62,913 bases of DNA from Clostridia bacterium (GTDB lineage: Bacteria > Bacillota_A > Clostridia > Oscillospirales > CAG-272), in assembly GCA_017453335.1 (NCBI GenBank), contig JAFTKI010000051.1, positions 1 through 62,913 on the forward strand. The letters run 5' to 3'. The translations under genes were made by a program, and so were the position numbers. Positions 1 through 7,256 of the stretch are shown here, one piece after another. The stretch's first letter is position 1, and each line of letters begins with the position of its first letter. Under the pieces are notes generated by a model. That model did not search any database. It was not told the origin of the DNA and saw only the letters and a program-made list of their open reading frames with translations.

Positions 1-251
1 ACGTTGTACGCGCTGTTACCGAGGCTAAGGCAGGTAAGATCGAGTACCGTCTGGATAAGACCAACATCATCCACTGCCCCATCGGTAAGGCTTCCTTCGG
101 AACCGATAAGCTCAAGGAGAACTTCGATGTTCTGCTCGGCGCTATCATCAAGGCTAAGCCCGCTGCTGCAAAGGGTCAGTACATTAAGAGCTGCGTGATC
201 GCATCTACAATTGGCCCCGGCATCAAGATCAACCAGGCTAAGCTGGGCTAA
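1..251 (+). CDS. rplA: 50S ribosomal protein L1, C-terminal part (5' end outside window)
   Basis: The open frame starts at base 3 and runs to TAA at 249-251 without a start codon, so only the last 82 residues are present. The visible protein has the typical L1 C-terminus: [10 protein letters not shown], then PIGKASFG, then [14 protein letters not shown] and a final [10 protein letters not shown]1 binds 23S rRNA in the L1 stalk and helps release deacylated tRNA; it also represses its own operon in many bacteria. Codon choice is strongly biased (GGT, AAG, AAC, ATC), as expected for a ribosomal gene. rplJ and rplL do not follow, so the usual rplKAJL order is broken after rplA here. Confidence 0.95.
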   Translation, partial: VVRAVTEAKAGKIEYRLDKTNIIHCPIGKASFGTDKLKENFDVLLGAIIKAKPAAAKGQYIKSCVIASTIGPGIKINQAKLG

Positions 252-277
252 TCTTTGAATAAAGGGTTATAGTAATT

Positions 278-319
278 GGAGGGGGAGGAGACCTTTTGTA
301 AAAGGTCTCCTCCCCCTCC
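278..319 (+). terminator. Perfect 20-bp hairpin after rplA
   Basis: Bases 278-297 and 300-319 are perfect reverse complements with a 2-nt centre. The hairpin lies 26 nt after the rplA stop codon, so it may end rplA transcription or protect the 3' end. It has no U-run after it and resembles the GGGGGACCTT..AAGGTCCCCC hairpins at 1542-1563 and 1639-1670, so it may be a member of a dispersed repeat family used as a terminator. Confidence 0.5.
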
Positions 320-407
320 AGCAGCAGTGCCGCTCCCAATCTCGGGGATGGGCAGTGCTAAGCCAAACACATACCCCGATGGCATTATGTTTATTAAACT
401 TTTTTAC

Positions 408-683
408 ATGATCCCCTTCTCCCAAAAGCTTTTAAACAGGCAAAGAACCGGTCATGAGTCGCTAAACGTGACTCATGACCTGTTCTTTGTTCAAACGCTT
501 CCGCGCTTGAAGGGGGCAGCGTTTCTCTTGGATCCTTTGTGGTAAACAAATAATTATAGTATCCATCGTTTGGCGACAAATTGGAGTTTTGTTTTTCTCA
601 GTTTTATTATACAACAAATAAGTTGTAAAGCCAATACTTTTTTTGAATTTAAGGTATAATTTATTTATCAGAAGGGGATCATG
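408..683. repeat. Possible small inverted-repeat-bounded element
   Basis: The 14-mer CATGATCCCCTTCT at 408-421 recurs inverted at 670-683, bounding 276 bp with no convincing gene. Inside is a second palindrome, 442-460 against 470-488 (19 bp, one mismatch, 9-nt loop), whose flanks also match imperfectly. The size and termini fit a miniature inverted-repeat element, but no target-site duplication is obvious and the right terminus overlaps the ribosome-binding region of the next gene. It could be coincidence plus a local hairpin. Confidence 0.3.
442..488. repeat. 19-bp imperfect palindrome
   Basis: AAAGAACCGGTCATGAGTC at 442-460 pairs with 470-488 with a single mismatch and a 9-nt loop. No U-run follows. 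It lies in the 447-bp gap between rplA and the XRE gene, where I see no coding sequence. Confidence 0.6.
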
Positions 684-698
684 ATAGGAGGGCTTTTC

Positions 699-908
699 AT
701 GCACATATATCGCAGGATAAAGGATATGAGAGAGGATGCCGACAAAACGCAAACCGAGGTTGCCGATTTTTTGGGAATGAAGCAACAACAGTATGCGCGG
801 TATGAAAGCGGTGTGCAGGAGATCCCGTTGCACCACATGATCAAGCTTGCGCAATATTATGGCGTAACGCTGGATTATTTGGCAGGCATGAGTGATATCC
901 CAAACTGA
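699..908 (+). CDS. Small XRE-family helix-turn-helix regulator
   Basis: This 69-residue protein is a single HTH_3/XRE domain: an N-terminal RIKDMREDADKTQTEVADFL helix pair, the recognition helix around KQQQYARYESG, and the usual C-terminal LAQYYGVTLDYLAG. Such proteins bind palindromic operators as dimers. The ATG at 699 is chosen over the one at 681 because AGGAGG at 686-691 sits 7 nt ahead of it. A TATAAT at 655-660 is a candidate -10 without a clear -35. No toxin, phage gene or second regulator is adjacent, so its target is unknown. An interrupted palindrome ACAAC-N6-GTTGT at 611-626, upstream of the TATAAT, could be an autoregulatory site. Confidence 0.85.
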   Translation: MHIYRRIKDMREDADKTQTEVADFLGMKQQQYARYESGVQEIPLHHMIKLAQYYGVTLDYLAGMSDIPN

Positions 909-924
909 TTGTGATGAAATAATG

Positions 925-958
925 AAAGGATCGTTCTGCACGAGAGCGATCCTTTTTT
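925..958 (+). terminator. Rho-independent terminator of the XRE gene
   Basis: AAAGGATCGTTCT (925-937), loop GCACG and AGAGCGATCCTTT (943-955) form a 13-bp stem with one G·U pair, ending in a T-run to 958. Confidence 0.9.
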
Positions 959-1094
959 GTGTAATATATATAGCATTTTTCGCGTTTGAAGAGGTTGGTG
1001 AAACGTTTTTAAATTGGGTTCTCATTGGCTTTTTCTTGAGCAAAGCTTTTTGAAATGAAGGAAAAGCGTACATAAGCTTAAAATTTTTGATATC

Positions 1095-1128
1095 CTGTAG
1101 GGACCGGCGTTCTCGACGGTCCCTACAG
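1095..1128. repeat. GGACCG palindromic repeat (family A)
   Basis: CTGTAGGGACCG at 1095-1106 and its exact complement at 1117-1128 form a 12-bp stem around a 10-nt loop. Related copies occur at 62449-62476, 62563-62589 and 62793-62819, all between genes. Confidence 0.85.
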
Positions 1129-1170
1129 GGGTTGTGCGCATTTTTTAAATCTGTACGTTGTTCCAAAAGC

Positions 1171-1189
1171 GGGCGATCAATGATCGCCC
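1171..1189. repeat. GGGCGATCA palindrome (family B)
   Basis: GGGCGATCA-A-TGATCGCCC is a near-continuous palindrome. It recurs as GGGCGATCATTGATCGCCC at 62632-62650 and 62861-62879, each time 40-75 bp from a family A element, so the two travel together. Confidence 0.85.
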
Positions 1190-1248
1190 CTACAAAAGAT
1201 TACGAACTGCATCAAATTTTGTATTTTTCATGCGATTGACTTTTTCAC

Positions 1249-1380
1249 GTTCGCGTGAGCGAACATTTCACATTTGCGAAGCAAATATATCGCTGCGTAG
1301 CAATATCACTTGCCCCGTGGGGCAAATATCGTTGCGTATCCGTTTCGGATACGCTGTGGGGCCCCGTTTCTTGCGGGAGC
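1249..1380. repeat. Array of short, different palindromes
   Basis: Consecutive hairpins with unrelated arms: GTTCGC-gtga-GCGAAC (1249-1264), ATTTGC-gaa-GCAAAT (1272-1286), GCT-gcgt-AGC (1292-1301), TTGCCCC-gt-GGGGCAA (1310-1325), GCGTATCC-gtttc-GGATACGC (1334-1354), and a G/C-rich one at 1358-1380. The spacers are short and share ATAT or TTTCAC motifs. No gene overlaps it. Confidence 0.75.
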
Positions 1381-1473
1381 TATTGTACTGTCTATGTACA
1401 AAAGAAAAAACGCTGTTACACGAACGAACAGCGTACCGAACTAAAAATAAATTGCTCAAACCGCCGAGGTTGC

Positions 1474-1670
1474 GTGAGACGTGTTTAGCGGCTCATGCAA
1501 GCTCGGCGGTTCTTCGTTGGTAAAAGTTTTGGGAGGTGTCGGAACCCTTTTTCAAAAGGGTTCTGACAGAAATGTGAGACGTGTTTAGCGGCTCATGCAA
1601 GCTCGGCGGTTCAAAGCGGTAAAAGTTCTTGAGGGGGTGCGGGGGACCTTCTTTCAAGAAGGTCCCCCGC
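1474..1670. repeat. 100-bp tandem duplication carrying hairpins (family D)
   Basis: The 39-mer at 1474-1512 is repeated exactly at 1574-1612, an offset of exactly 100 bp. Each copy is followed by a similar TAAAAGTT..GAGG..GTG stretch and then a hairpin: 1542-1551 with 1554-1563 in copy 1, and the perfect 15-bp pair 1639-1653 with 1656-1670 in copy 2. The left copy is preceded by AACCGCCGAG (1459-1468), complementary to its own CTCGGCGGTT end. The second hairpin lies 8 nt beyond the stop codon of the minus-strand cyclophilin gene and may terminate it. Confidence 0.8.
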
Positions 1671-1677
1671 AAAGCAA

Positions 1678-2970
1678 TCATACTTTTGTCACAAAGCAAG
1701 CGTTGACGATGGTGACGGGGTTGATGGGTGCGGAGACTTCGCCGTTCATAGCGGGGTTTGCTTTCACATCGGTGTCAGCGATGCCGTCCACGGTATCCAT
1801 GCCGTAAACAACGTATCCGAAGGAGGCGTAGTTGCCGTCCAGGGAAGCGGTATCCTTGTGCATGATGAAGAACTCGCTGGTTGCCGAATCGGGGATATAG
1901 GTGCGTGCCATCGAGATCACGCCGCGAATGTGCTTGAGGTTATTGACAAAGCCGTTGGCGGTAAATTCTCCCTTGATCGTAGCGGTATCGGTTTCCAGAC
2001 CGCCGCCTTGGATCATAAAATTCTTATAGACGCGGTGAAAAACGGTGCCGTTGTAGCTGCCTTGGTTCACCAGCGTTTGGAAGTTTTCCGCGGTAATGGG
2101 AGCGACCTCGGAGAACAGACGGATCACGATCTCTCCTGTTTGATCGTTGCCGAGTGCATCGGTATAGGAAACCGTCAGCTTAACCAGATCGGTCACGTCG
2201 GTGGTTTCGGTCACATCTGCGATATCAATGGCGGAAAAGTCCAGGTCGTCCATTGCCACAGGCGTCTGCGTGGGATTCACGATGGGAGAGGAAGTTTTTT
2301 GAACAAAGGTGGCTTTGGTGATCAGAACGGTGTGCGCGGGGGTAGAAAACTCGCCCATGCTGCTGTTGTACATGGTCTGGATCGTTGCGATGCCGTCTAC
2401 GGTATCCATGCCCGAAACAACGTATCCGAAGGAGGCGTAACTGCCGTCCAAGTCATTGGTGTTTTTGTGCATGATGAAGAATTGGCTGGTTGCCGAATCG
2501 GGAAGGCTTGTGCGCGCCATCGAGATCACGCCACGGATGTGCTTGAGGTTGTTGGTAAAGCCGTTGGAGGTGAATTCACCCTTGATCGGCTCGAGCGTCT
2601 CGTCCGAGCCACCGCCCTGGATCATAAATCCTTCCATTACGCGGTGGAAGGTAGAGCCGTTATAAATGCCGCGGCTGACCATATTTTGGAAGTTTTGCAC
2701 GGTGATAGGGGCTACGTTCGCAAAGAGGCGGATGATGATGTCACCCGAGGTGCGAACGCCGTAGAGATTGGTGTAGGAAACCGACAGCTTGACGTAATCG
2801 GTTACCTCGGTGGTCTCTGCAAAGTAGCTTGCATCCACCGTGGAAAAATCAAGCTCGCTCATTTGAGGTGCGGTACCTGCGGTGCTTTCAACATCTGTTT
2901 CAGAATCGCCGCAAGCGACCAAAGAAAAGGTCAAAAGCAGGGCGAGCAACAGGGAAATGATTTTTTTCAT
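1678..2970 (-). CDS. Lipoprotein with two tandem cyclophilin-type peptidyl-prolyl isomerase domains
   Basis: This 430-residue protein starts with a lipoprotein signal ending LVAC (Cys20). Two cyclophilin domains follow, at about 70-215 and 265-425. Both carry the family landmarks: APITVQNF or APITAENF, TFHRV or VFHRV, GFMIQGG or NFMIQGG, GVISMAR, SQFFIMH or SEFFIMH, and YASFGYVV. The FHR arginine and the QFF/EFF core of the active site are kept in both, so both may catalyse prolyl isomerisation of exported proteins on the outside of the membrane. Each domain is preceded by a similar linker (DFSTVD, DFSAID), which points to internal duplication. AAAGGAGA precedes the ATG by 8-9 nt. It is monocistronic with its own promoter. 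Confidence 0.93.
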   Translation of the reverse strand: MKKIISLLLALLLTFSLVACGDSETDVESTAGTAPQMSELDFSTVDASYFAETTEVTDYVKLSVSYTNLYGVRTSGDIIIRLFANVAPITVQNFQNMVSRGIYNGSTFHRVMEGFMIQGGGSDETLEPIKGEFTSNGFTNNLKHIRGVISMARTSLPDSATSQFFIMHKNTNDLDGSYASFGYVVSGMDTVDGIATIQTMYNSSMGEFSTPAHTVLITKATFVQKTSSPIVNPTQTPVAMDDLDFSAIDIADVTETTDVTDLVKLTVSYTDALGNDQTGEIVIRLFSEVAPITAENFQTLVNQGSYNGTVFHRVYKNFMIQGGGLETDTATIKGEFTANGFVNNLKHIRGVISMARTYIPDSATSEFFIMHKDTASLDGNYASFGYVVYGMDTVDGIADTDVKANPAMNGEVSAPINPVTIVNACFVTKV

Positions 2971-3004
2971 GTATTAGATCTCCTTTATCATTTACATCCT
3001 TTAT

Positions 3005-3033
3005 ATTATAGCATAGCTCACCTCGTTTTACAA
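3005..3033 (-). promoter_or_regulatory. Sigma-A promoter of the cyclophilin lipoprotein
   Basis: On the minus strand, TTGTAA (3028-3033), 17 bp and TATAAT (3005-3010). Confidence 0.85.
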
Positions 3034-3039
3034 GAGGAA

Positions 3040-3065
3040 AACGGCAGTTCGTTTGAACTGCCGTT
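3040..3065 (-). terminator. Terminator of the lipoprotein at 3076-4494
   Basis: AACGGCAGTTC (3040-3050) and GAACTGCCGTT (3055-3065) form a perfect 11-bp stem with a GTTT loop. On the minus strand it is followed by TTTCCTCTT. It lies 10 nt from the stop codon. Confidence 0.75.
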
Positions 3066-3075
3066 GATTTTTCAA

Positions 3076-4494
3076 TTATTGAAGGTTTTCTTCGGAGTAT
3101 GTCGGGTAGATTTCTTCCACGAACTGTTCGAGCGTCTCGGGAACCTCAATCTCGACCGGGGGACGGCTGAATCTTCCCGTTACCGAATGTGTTACGGTGT
3201 CGTAGTCCTTTTCCTCGTAAGTAACAGACTTTGCACCGGTGTCACATTTGAGTGTTCTTGTGGTGGAATAGTTTGCTTCATCGTATGGCTTTCCATCAAT
3301 TGTATTGTTGGCATATTCATTTGAGAACACATCAATTTTGATGGCTTGAGTATCCTCGCGGTCGATGGAAAGGCGCAGCGTGCGCCCTTGATCCGAAACA
3401 ATCTTTATTTCTTGCGGTGTCTGTTCTTGACCTGTACCAAATATTGGTCCCGACATCGTGTTCTCTGCCAGCGCAAGCGACGAGATCTCAAATTCTGCTG
3501 CGTAAGGTCTGTTACCGATGAATTTGACGTTGCGGATTGCCATGAGCATGCTGCTCTTGATCGGCATACCGTTCATCTCACCTTCCATGGTGTATGTCAC
3601 TTCTACCGATTCACCCTTTGTGGGATCAGCAGACAGAAGGATGTTGATTGTAGTTTTGAGGTTTTCTTCGGAGGGGGCGACCTCAAAAGAGAATTCCAGC
3701 TTGTTTTCGGCAACCGTGTAAAGCGACTCCAGCGTCACGCTTTCCCAAAAGGCTTTTTCCTCTTGCTCGGTTTGGGGTTGATCACCCGTCCAAAGGCTGA
3801 GGAACACAATTTTCAGGTAGTCTTCGTGGATTGTGGCGGTGGTGAAATCATCGCTGACCGTGACAAGTGCTTCGCGCAACTGAGGCAGATCAACAGAGCC
3901 TTCGTCACCGAGTGTGGGATCGCCAAAGGCCGCCAGCAACGTGTTGTCAATGCCAAAGCTTGTCAAAAGGTTTTGGGCCTCATCGTAAGGCATGACATCA
4001 ACTACTGTGGGAGAAGAACCGTTTTGATGCGCGATCTGAAAGCTCAGCTCGTTTTTGGTAACCGTTTGGATGCGGTAATCACCGAAATCATACATGGTTT
4101 GCCCATATAAATTGTAGATATTCGTGGGGAAATCGCTGCCAACCGTGTCAGTCATATTGGATGCGGTAAAGCCATCCTCCAACAAAAACAAAAGCGTTGT
4201 GGGAGATTCGCGTTCATCATCTTCGGAATCGTTCATGAGCTTTACCACCTGTTGTTTGATGGCTTGCTTCTTTTCTTCGGGCGTGGGTTCGGGAGTCGCT
4301 TCCGGTTTGTTTTGATCATTGTTTTGATCATTGTTCTGATCATTGTTTTGATCGTTATTCTGATCGTTGTTTTCTGTCTGCTCGTTTTCGGGGTTGTTGT
4401 TGGGAGCATCGGTGTTGGGTGTCTCTTCGGTGTTGCAAGCGCACAGAGCTACCGTCAACAAAAGTGCGAGCAATAAACATAGAATTTTTTTCAT
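3076..4494 (-). CDS. Secreted lipoprotein of unknown function with NDQN repeats
   Basis: The 472-residue product has a lipoprotein signal (KKILCLLLALLLTVALCAC, lipid-bearing Cys near residue 19), then an Asn/Gln/Asp-rich linker with about five NDQN units (roughly 4312-4370) and a Pro/Glu-rich segment (TPEPTPEEKK). The rest, about 380 residues, is a soluble extracellular domain I do not recognise. The frame stays open to 4608, but the sigma-A promoter at 4580-4608 lies there, so translation must start downstream. Of the two adjacent ATGs, the one at 4494 is 8 nt from GGAGG (4503-4507) and the one at 4497 only 5 nt, so 4494 is preferred. The linker repeats could vary in number between strains. 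Confidence 0.85.
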   Translation of the reverse strand: MKKILCLLLALLLTVALCACNTEETPNTDAPNNNPENEQTENNDQNNDQNNDQNNDQNNDQNKPEATPEPTPEEKKQAIKQQVVKLMNDSEDDERESPTTLLFLLEDGFTASNMTDTVGSDFPTNIYNLYGQTMYDFGDYRIQTVTKNELSFQIAHQNGSSPTVVDVMPYDEAQNLLTSFGIDNTLLAAFGDPTLGDEGSVDLPQLREALVTVSDDFTTATIHEDYLKIVFLSLWTGDQPQTEQEEKAFWESVTLESLYTVAENKLEFSFEVAPSEENLKTTINILLSADPTKGESVEVTYTMEGEMNGMPIKSSMLMAIRNVKFIGNRPYAAEFEISSLALAENTMSGPIFGTGQEQTPQEIKIVSDQGRTLRLSIDREDTQAIKIDVFSNEYANNTIDGKPYDEANYSTTRTLKCDTGAKSVTYEEKDYDTVTHSVTGRFSRPPVEIEVPETLEQFVEEIYPTYSEENLQ

Positions 4495-4579
4495 CATAAA
4501 ATCCTCCTTTGCATGAATGTTTGCCAAAATTGCATTGCCGATTTCGGACTGTGATATTTCGCGATTTCGGCTTATTTTT

Positions 4580-4608
4580 ATTATACCAATGAGACGCGGC
4601 TTTGTCAA
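4580..4608 (-). promoter_or_regulatory. Perfect-consensus sigma-A promoter
   Basis: On the minus strand, TTGACA (4603-4608), 17 bp and TATAAT (4580-4585). It drives the lipoprotein at 3076-4494 with a leader of roughly 75 nt. Confidence 0.93.
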
Positions 4609-4882
4609 GAGAAATCAACCAATGGTTGTAAAAGGGGCTGATTCATTCAGCGCAGAACAAAAGCCACGGAGTAGGAAAAAGAAAAAACAACTGAAAAAAA
4701 TAACTGATTTTTACAATTTTTTCTTAGAATGTTGAAATCCGCCGACAAAAAATCGGCGGATTTTCTCGTTTTATGTGGCTTTTTAGAAGCGCTTTGCCTC
4801 TCTGCCGTACTTTTGTACGGCGACGAGTGGCAAATCACGTCTTCTGCATCTAAATGACTCTGCCCCTTTACTTGGGAATGGA
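4609..4882. other. Intergenic, no gene seen
   Basis: Apart from the hairpin at 4735-4763, nothing recognisable is present. The left part is A-rich. Confidence 0.6.
4735..4763 (-). terminator. Terminator after glnN
   Basis: AAATCCGCCGA (4735-4745) and TCGGCGGATTT (4753-4763) form a perfect 11-bp stem with a 7-nt loop. The only gene ending toward it is glnN on the minus strand, though the T-rich tract is on the plus-strand side. Confidence 0.7.
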
Positions 4883-6973
4883 TCAAACGCGGAACATCAT
4901 ATCGCCGTAGGTGGGAACGGGCCATGCCTTGGAGGCGGTCATGGTCTCCATTTCGTCCACAGCGGCGCGCAATTCTTCCATAATGGGAAGTACGGTGTTG
5001 CAATAACGCTCGGCGCGTTCCTTTGCGCACTCGATCGATGCGGCTTCGGTTTCGGCAGCGCGCAGGCGTTCAACCGTTTCGTAGGCGCGAAGGTTCAGCT
5101 CGGACAGACGCTTGACCAGATCCAGCTCCATCTTGCAGGAGATATCCTTGGAAAGCGCCTTTTTCTTGGCGGCGGTGTCGGCGATCTCGGCGACGAATTT
5201 TTCCACCGCGGGGATGTAATCGCGCGATGCCATCACGATCATGGTCAGTGCCTCGATGTTGATGATCTTGGCATAATTTTCGAAATAGATCTCCTCACGC
5301 GAGCGCATTTCGGTCTCGCTCATAACACCCAGCGAGGAGAACAGCGCCACATTTTTCTCGGTCATGAAGGCTTTGTATGCGTCCACTGAGGTGCGCAGAT
5401 TGGAAAGACCGCGTGCTTTTGCTTCCTTTTCCCATTCTTCGGAATAACCGTTGCCGTCAAACAGGATGCGGCGGTGTGCCGAGAAGGTGTCCTTGATCAG
5501 CGCGGCAACCTCTTTGTCGAAGTTTTCCGCATTCTCCAAACGGTCGGCAAAGCGGCGGAGCGACTCTGCCACGGCGGTGTTGAGGACGGTATTGGGAAGT
5601 GCAATGTTTTGCGACGAGCCCAGCATACGGAACTCGAATTTGTTACCCGTGAATGCGAAAGGCGAGGTTCTGTTGCGGTCGGTGGTGTCCTTGCGGAAAA
5701 CGGGAACGGTGGGAATACCCAGATCCATCATGGGAGCCTTCGCGCCGTGGTAGGAGGTTCCGTCCACGATCGAATTGATCAGGGATTCCAATTCCTCACC
5801 CACAAAGATCGAAATGATGGCGGGCGGTGCTTCGCCTGCCCCCAAGCGGTGATCGTTGCCCGCGTAGGCAACCGACAAACGCATCAGATCCTGGTATTCG
5901 TCCACTGCTTGTACGATCGCTGCCAAAAACAGCAGGAACTTCACGTTTTCCTCGGGTGTTTTACCCGGATCCAGCAGGTTTTTGCCGTTTGCTGTCAGCG
6001 ACCAGTTGTTGTGCTTGCCCGAGCCGTTCACGCCCTTGTAGGGCTTTTCGTGCAACAGGCAGACCAAGCCGTGCTTTTCGGCAATTTTTTTCATGTATTC
6101 CATCGTCAACAGGTTCTGGTCGACCGCAATGTTGGCGGTGGCGTAAACGGGAGCCAGCTCGTGCTGAGCGGGGGCCGCCTCGTTGTGCTTGGTTTTTGCA
6201 TTCACGCCCATCGTCCAGAGCGCTTCGTCCAGATCCGACATAAACGCCGCGATACGGGTTTTCAGAGGCCCGAAGTAGTGATCCTCCAGCTCCTGTCCCT
6301 TGGGTGCGGGTGCGCCGAAAAGGGTGCGTCCTGCGTAGACCAGATCCTTGCGGCGGTCATACATGGCTTTGTCGATGATAAAATACTCCTGCTCGGCACC
6401 GACCGTGATGTCAAGACGGCGGGTCTGCTGATCGCCGAAAAGACGCAGAATTCGCAGAGCGTGTGTGTTTAAAGCGTCCATGGAGCGCAAAAGCGGAGTT
6501 TTGGAATCAAGCGCCTCGCCCGTGTAGGAGCAAAACGCTGTGGGGATATAAAGAGTACCGTCCTTCACGAATGCGTAGGAAGCGGGGTCCCACGCCGTAT
6601 AGCCTCTTGCCTCAAAGGTGGCACGTAGACCGCCCGAGGGGAAGGAGGAAGCATCGGATTCGCCGCGGATCAGCTCCTTGCCCGAAAATTCCATAACCAC
6701 CTTGCAGGGGCCGACGGGCGAGATGAAGGCATCGTGCTTCTCGGCGGTTACACCTGTTAAGGGTTGGAACCAGTGCGTGTAGTGCGTTGCGCCCTTTTCC
6801 ACTGCCCAGTCCTTCATGGCGTTTGCCACAACGTCGGCGATCGAGGGATCGATGGTTCTGCCGTTTGCAACGGTTTTGGTCAGAGATTTGTAGACCTCAC
6901 GCGGCAAACGCTCGCGCATGACATCGTCGTTGAATACCATGGCACCAAAGATCTCGGAGATGTTTCTGTTCAT
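4883..6973 (-). CDS. glnN: Type III glutamine synthetase
   Basis: The enzyme joins ammonia to glutamate using ATP. At 696 residues it matches type III enzymes (about 700) and not the 450-residue type I. Visible family motifs are SSFPSGGLRATFEARGYTAW (about 108-127), VGAEQEYF with the metal-binding glutamates (about 191-198), KHNEAAPAQHELAPVY (about 262-277), NGSGKHNNWS (about 317-326) and the C-terminal WPVPTYGDMMF. GAAAGGATGA precedes the ATG by 7-8 nt. It is transcribed alone, divergently from the membrane protein at 7257. No glnR or glnB-type regulator is nearby. Confidence 0.97.
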   Translation of the reverse strand: MNRNISEIFGAMVFNDDVMRERLPREVYKSLTKTVANGRTIDPSIADVVANAMKDWAVEKGATHYTHWFQPLTGVTAEKHDAFISPVGPCKVVMEFSGKELIRGESDASSFPSGGLRATFEARGYTAWDPASYAFVKDGTLYIPTAFCSYTGEALDSKTPLLRSMDALNTHALRILRLFGDQQTRRLDITVGAEQEYFIIDKAMYDRRKDLVYAGRTLFGAPAPKGQELEDHYFGPLKTRIAAFMSDLDEALWTMGVNAKTKHNEAAPAQHELAPVYATANIAVDQNLLTMEYMKKIAEKHGLVCLLHEKPYKGVNGSGKHNNWSLTANGKNLLDPGKTPEENVKFLLFLAAIVQAVDEYQDLMRLSVAYAGNDHRLGAGEAPPAIISIFVGEELESLINSIVDGTSYHGAKAPMMDLGIPTVPVFRKDTTDRNRTSPFAFTGNKFEFRMLGSSQNIALPNTVLNTAVAESLRRFADRLENAENFDKEVAALIKDTFSAHRRILFDGNGYSEEWEKEAKARGLSNLRTSVDAYKAFMTEKNVALFSSLGVMSETEMRSREEIYFENYAKIINIEALTMIVMASRDYIPAVEKFVAEIADTAAKKKALSKDISCKMELDLVKRLSELNLRAYETVERLRAAETEAASIECAKERAERYCNTVLPIMEELRAAVDEMETMTASKAWPVPTYGDMMFRV

Positions 6974-7018
6974 TGTTGGTCATCCTTTCGATGAATCGTT
7001 CAAAACTAAATCAGGAAT

Positions 7019-7047
7019 ATTATATACCATTTGCGTTCGTTTGTCAA
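7019..7047 (-). promoter_or_regulatory. Promoter of glnN
   Basis: On the minus strand, TTGACA (7042-7047), 17 bp and TATAAT (7019-7024). Confidence 0.92.
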
Positions 7048-7151
7048 TCGCTTTTTTTCGACAGCGTGCCAAAAACGGCTTTTTGTATCGGAAAACCTTA
7101 CAAGAAAAGGAAAATATTTTGAAAAAACGCCGTGAAATGGATAAAAATCTG

Positions 7152-7180
7152 TTGACATTATTTTTTTTATATGATATAAT
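7152..7180 (+). promoter_or_regulatory. Promoter of the membrane protein at 7257
   Basis: TTGACA (7152-7157), a 17-bp T-rich spacer and TATAAT (7175-7180), a perfect consensus match. It points away from the glnN promoter about 105 bp to the left. Confidence 0.93.
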
Positions 7181-7256
7181 AAAATTGGTTATATTTATAA
7201 ACGCGGCGTTTTTTTCGGAAACGGTCGCGAATTCTGAAAGGGAAAGGTTGATAAAT

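Larger units (their letters stand above)
909..1677. other. Intergenic repeat patch without genes
   Basis: No convincing coding sequence lies between the XRE gene and the cyclophilin gene. The stretch is filled with palindromic repeats, described separately: a GGACCG-type element (1095-1128), a GGGCGATCA palindrome (1171-1189), a run of short palindromes (1249-1380) and a 100-bp tandem duplication (1474-1670). Confidence 0.7.

Noticed and set aside
681..908. A toxin-antitoxin pair around the XRE protein
   Set aside because: No partner gene of suitable size lies on either side; the region is repeats.
4495..4608. An N-terminal extension of the lipoprotein at 3076-4494
   Set aside because: The stretch contains the perfect promoter at 4580-4608 and the ribosome-binding site, so it is not translated.
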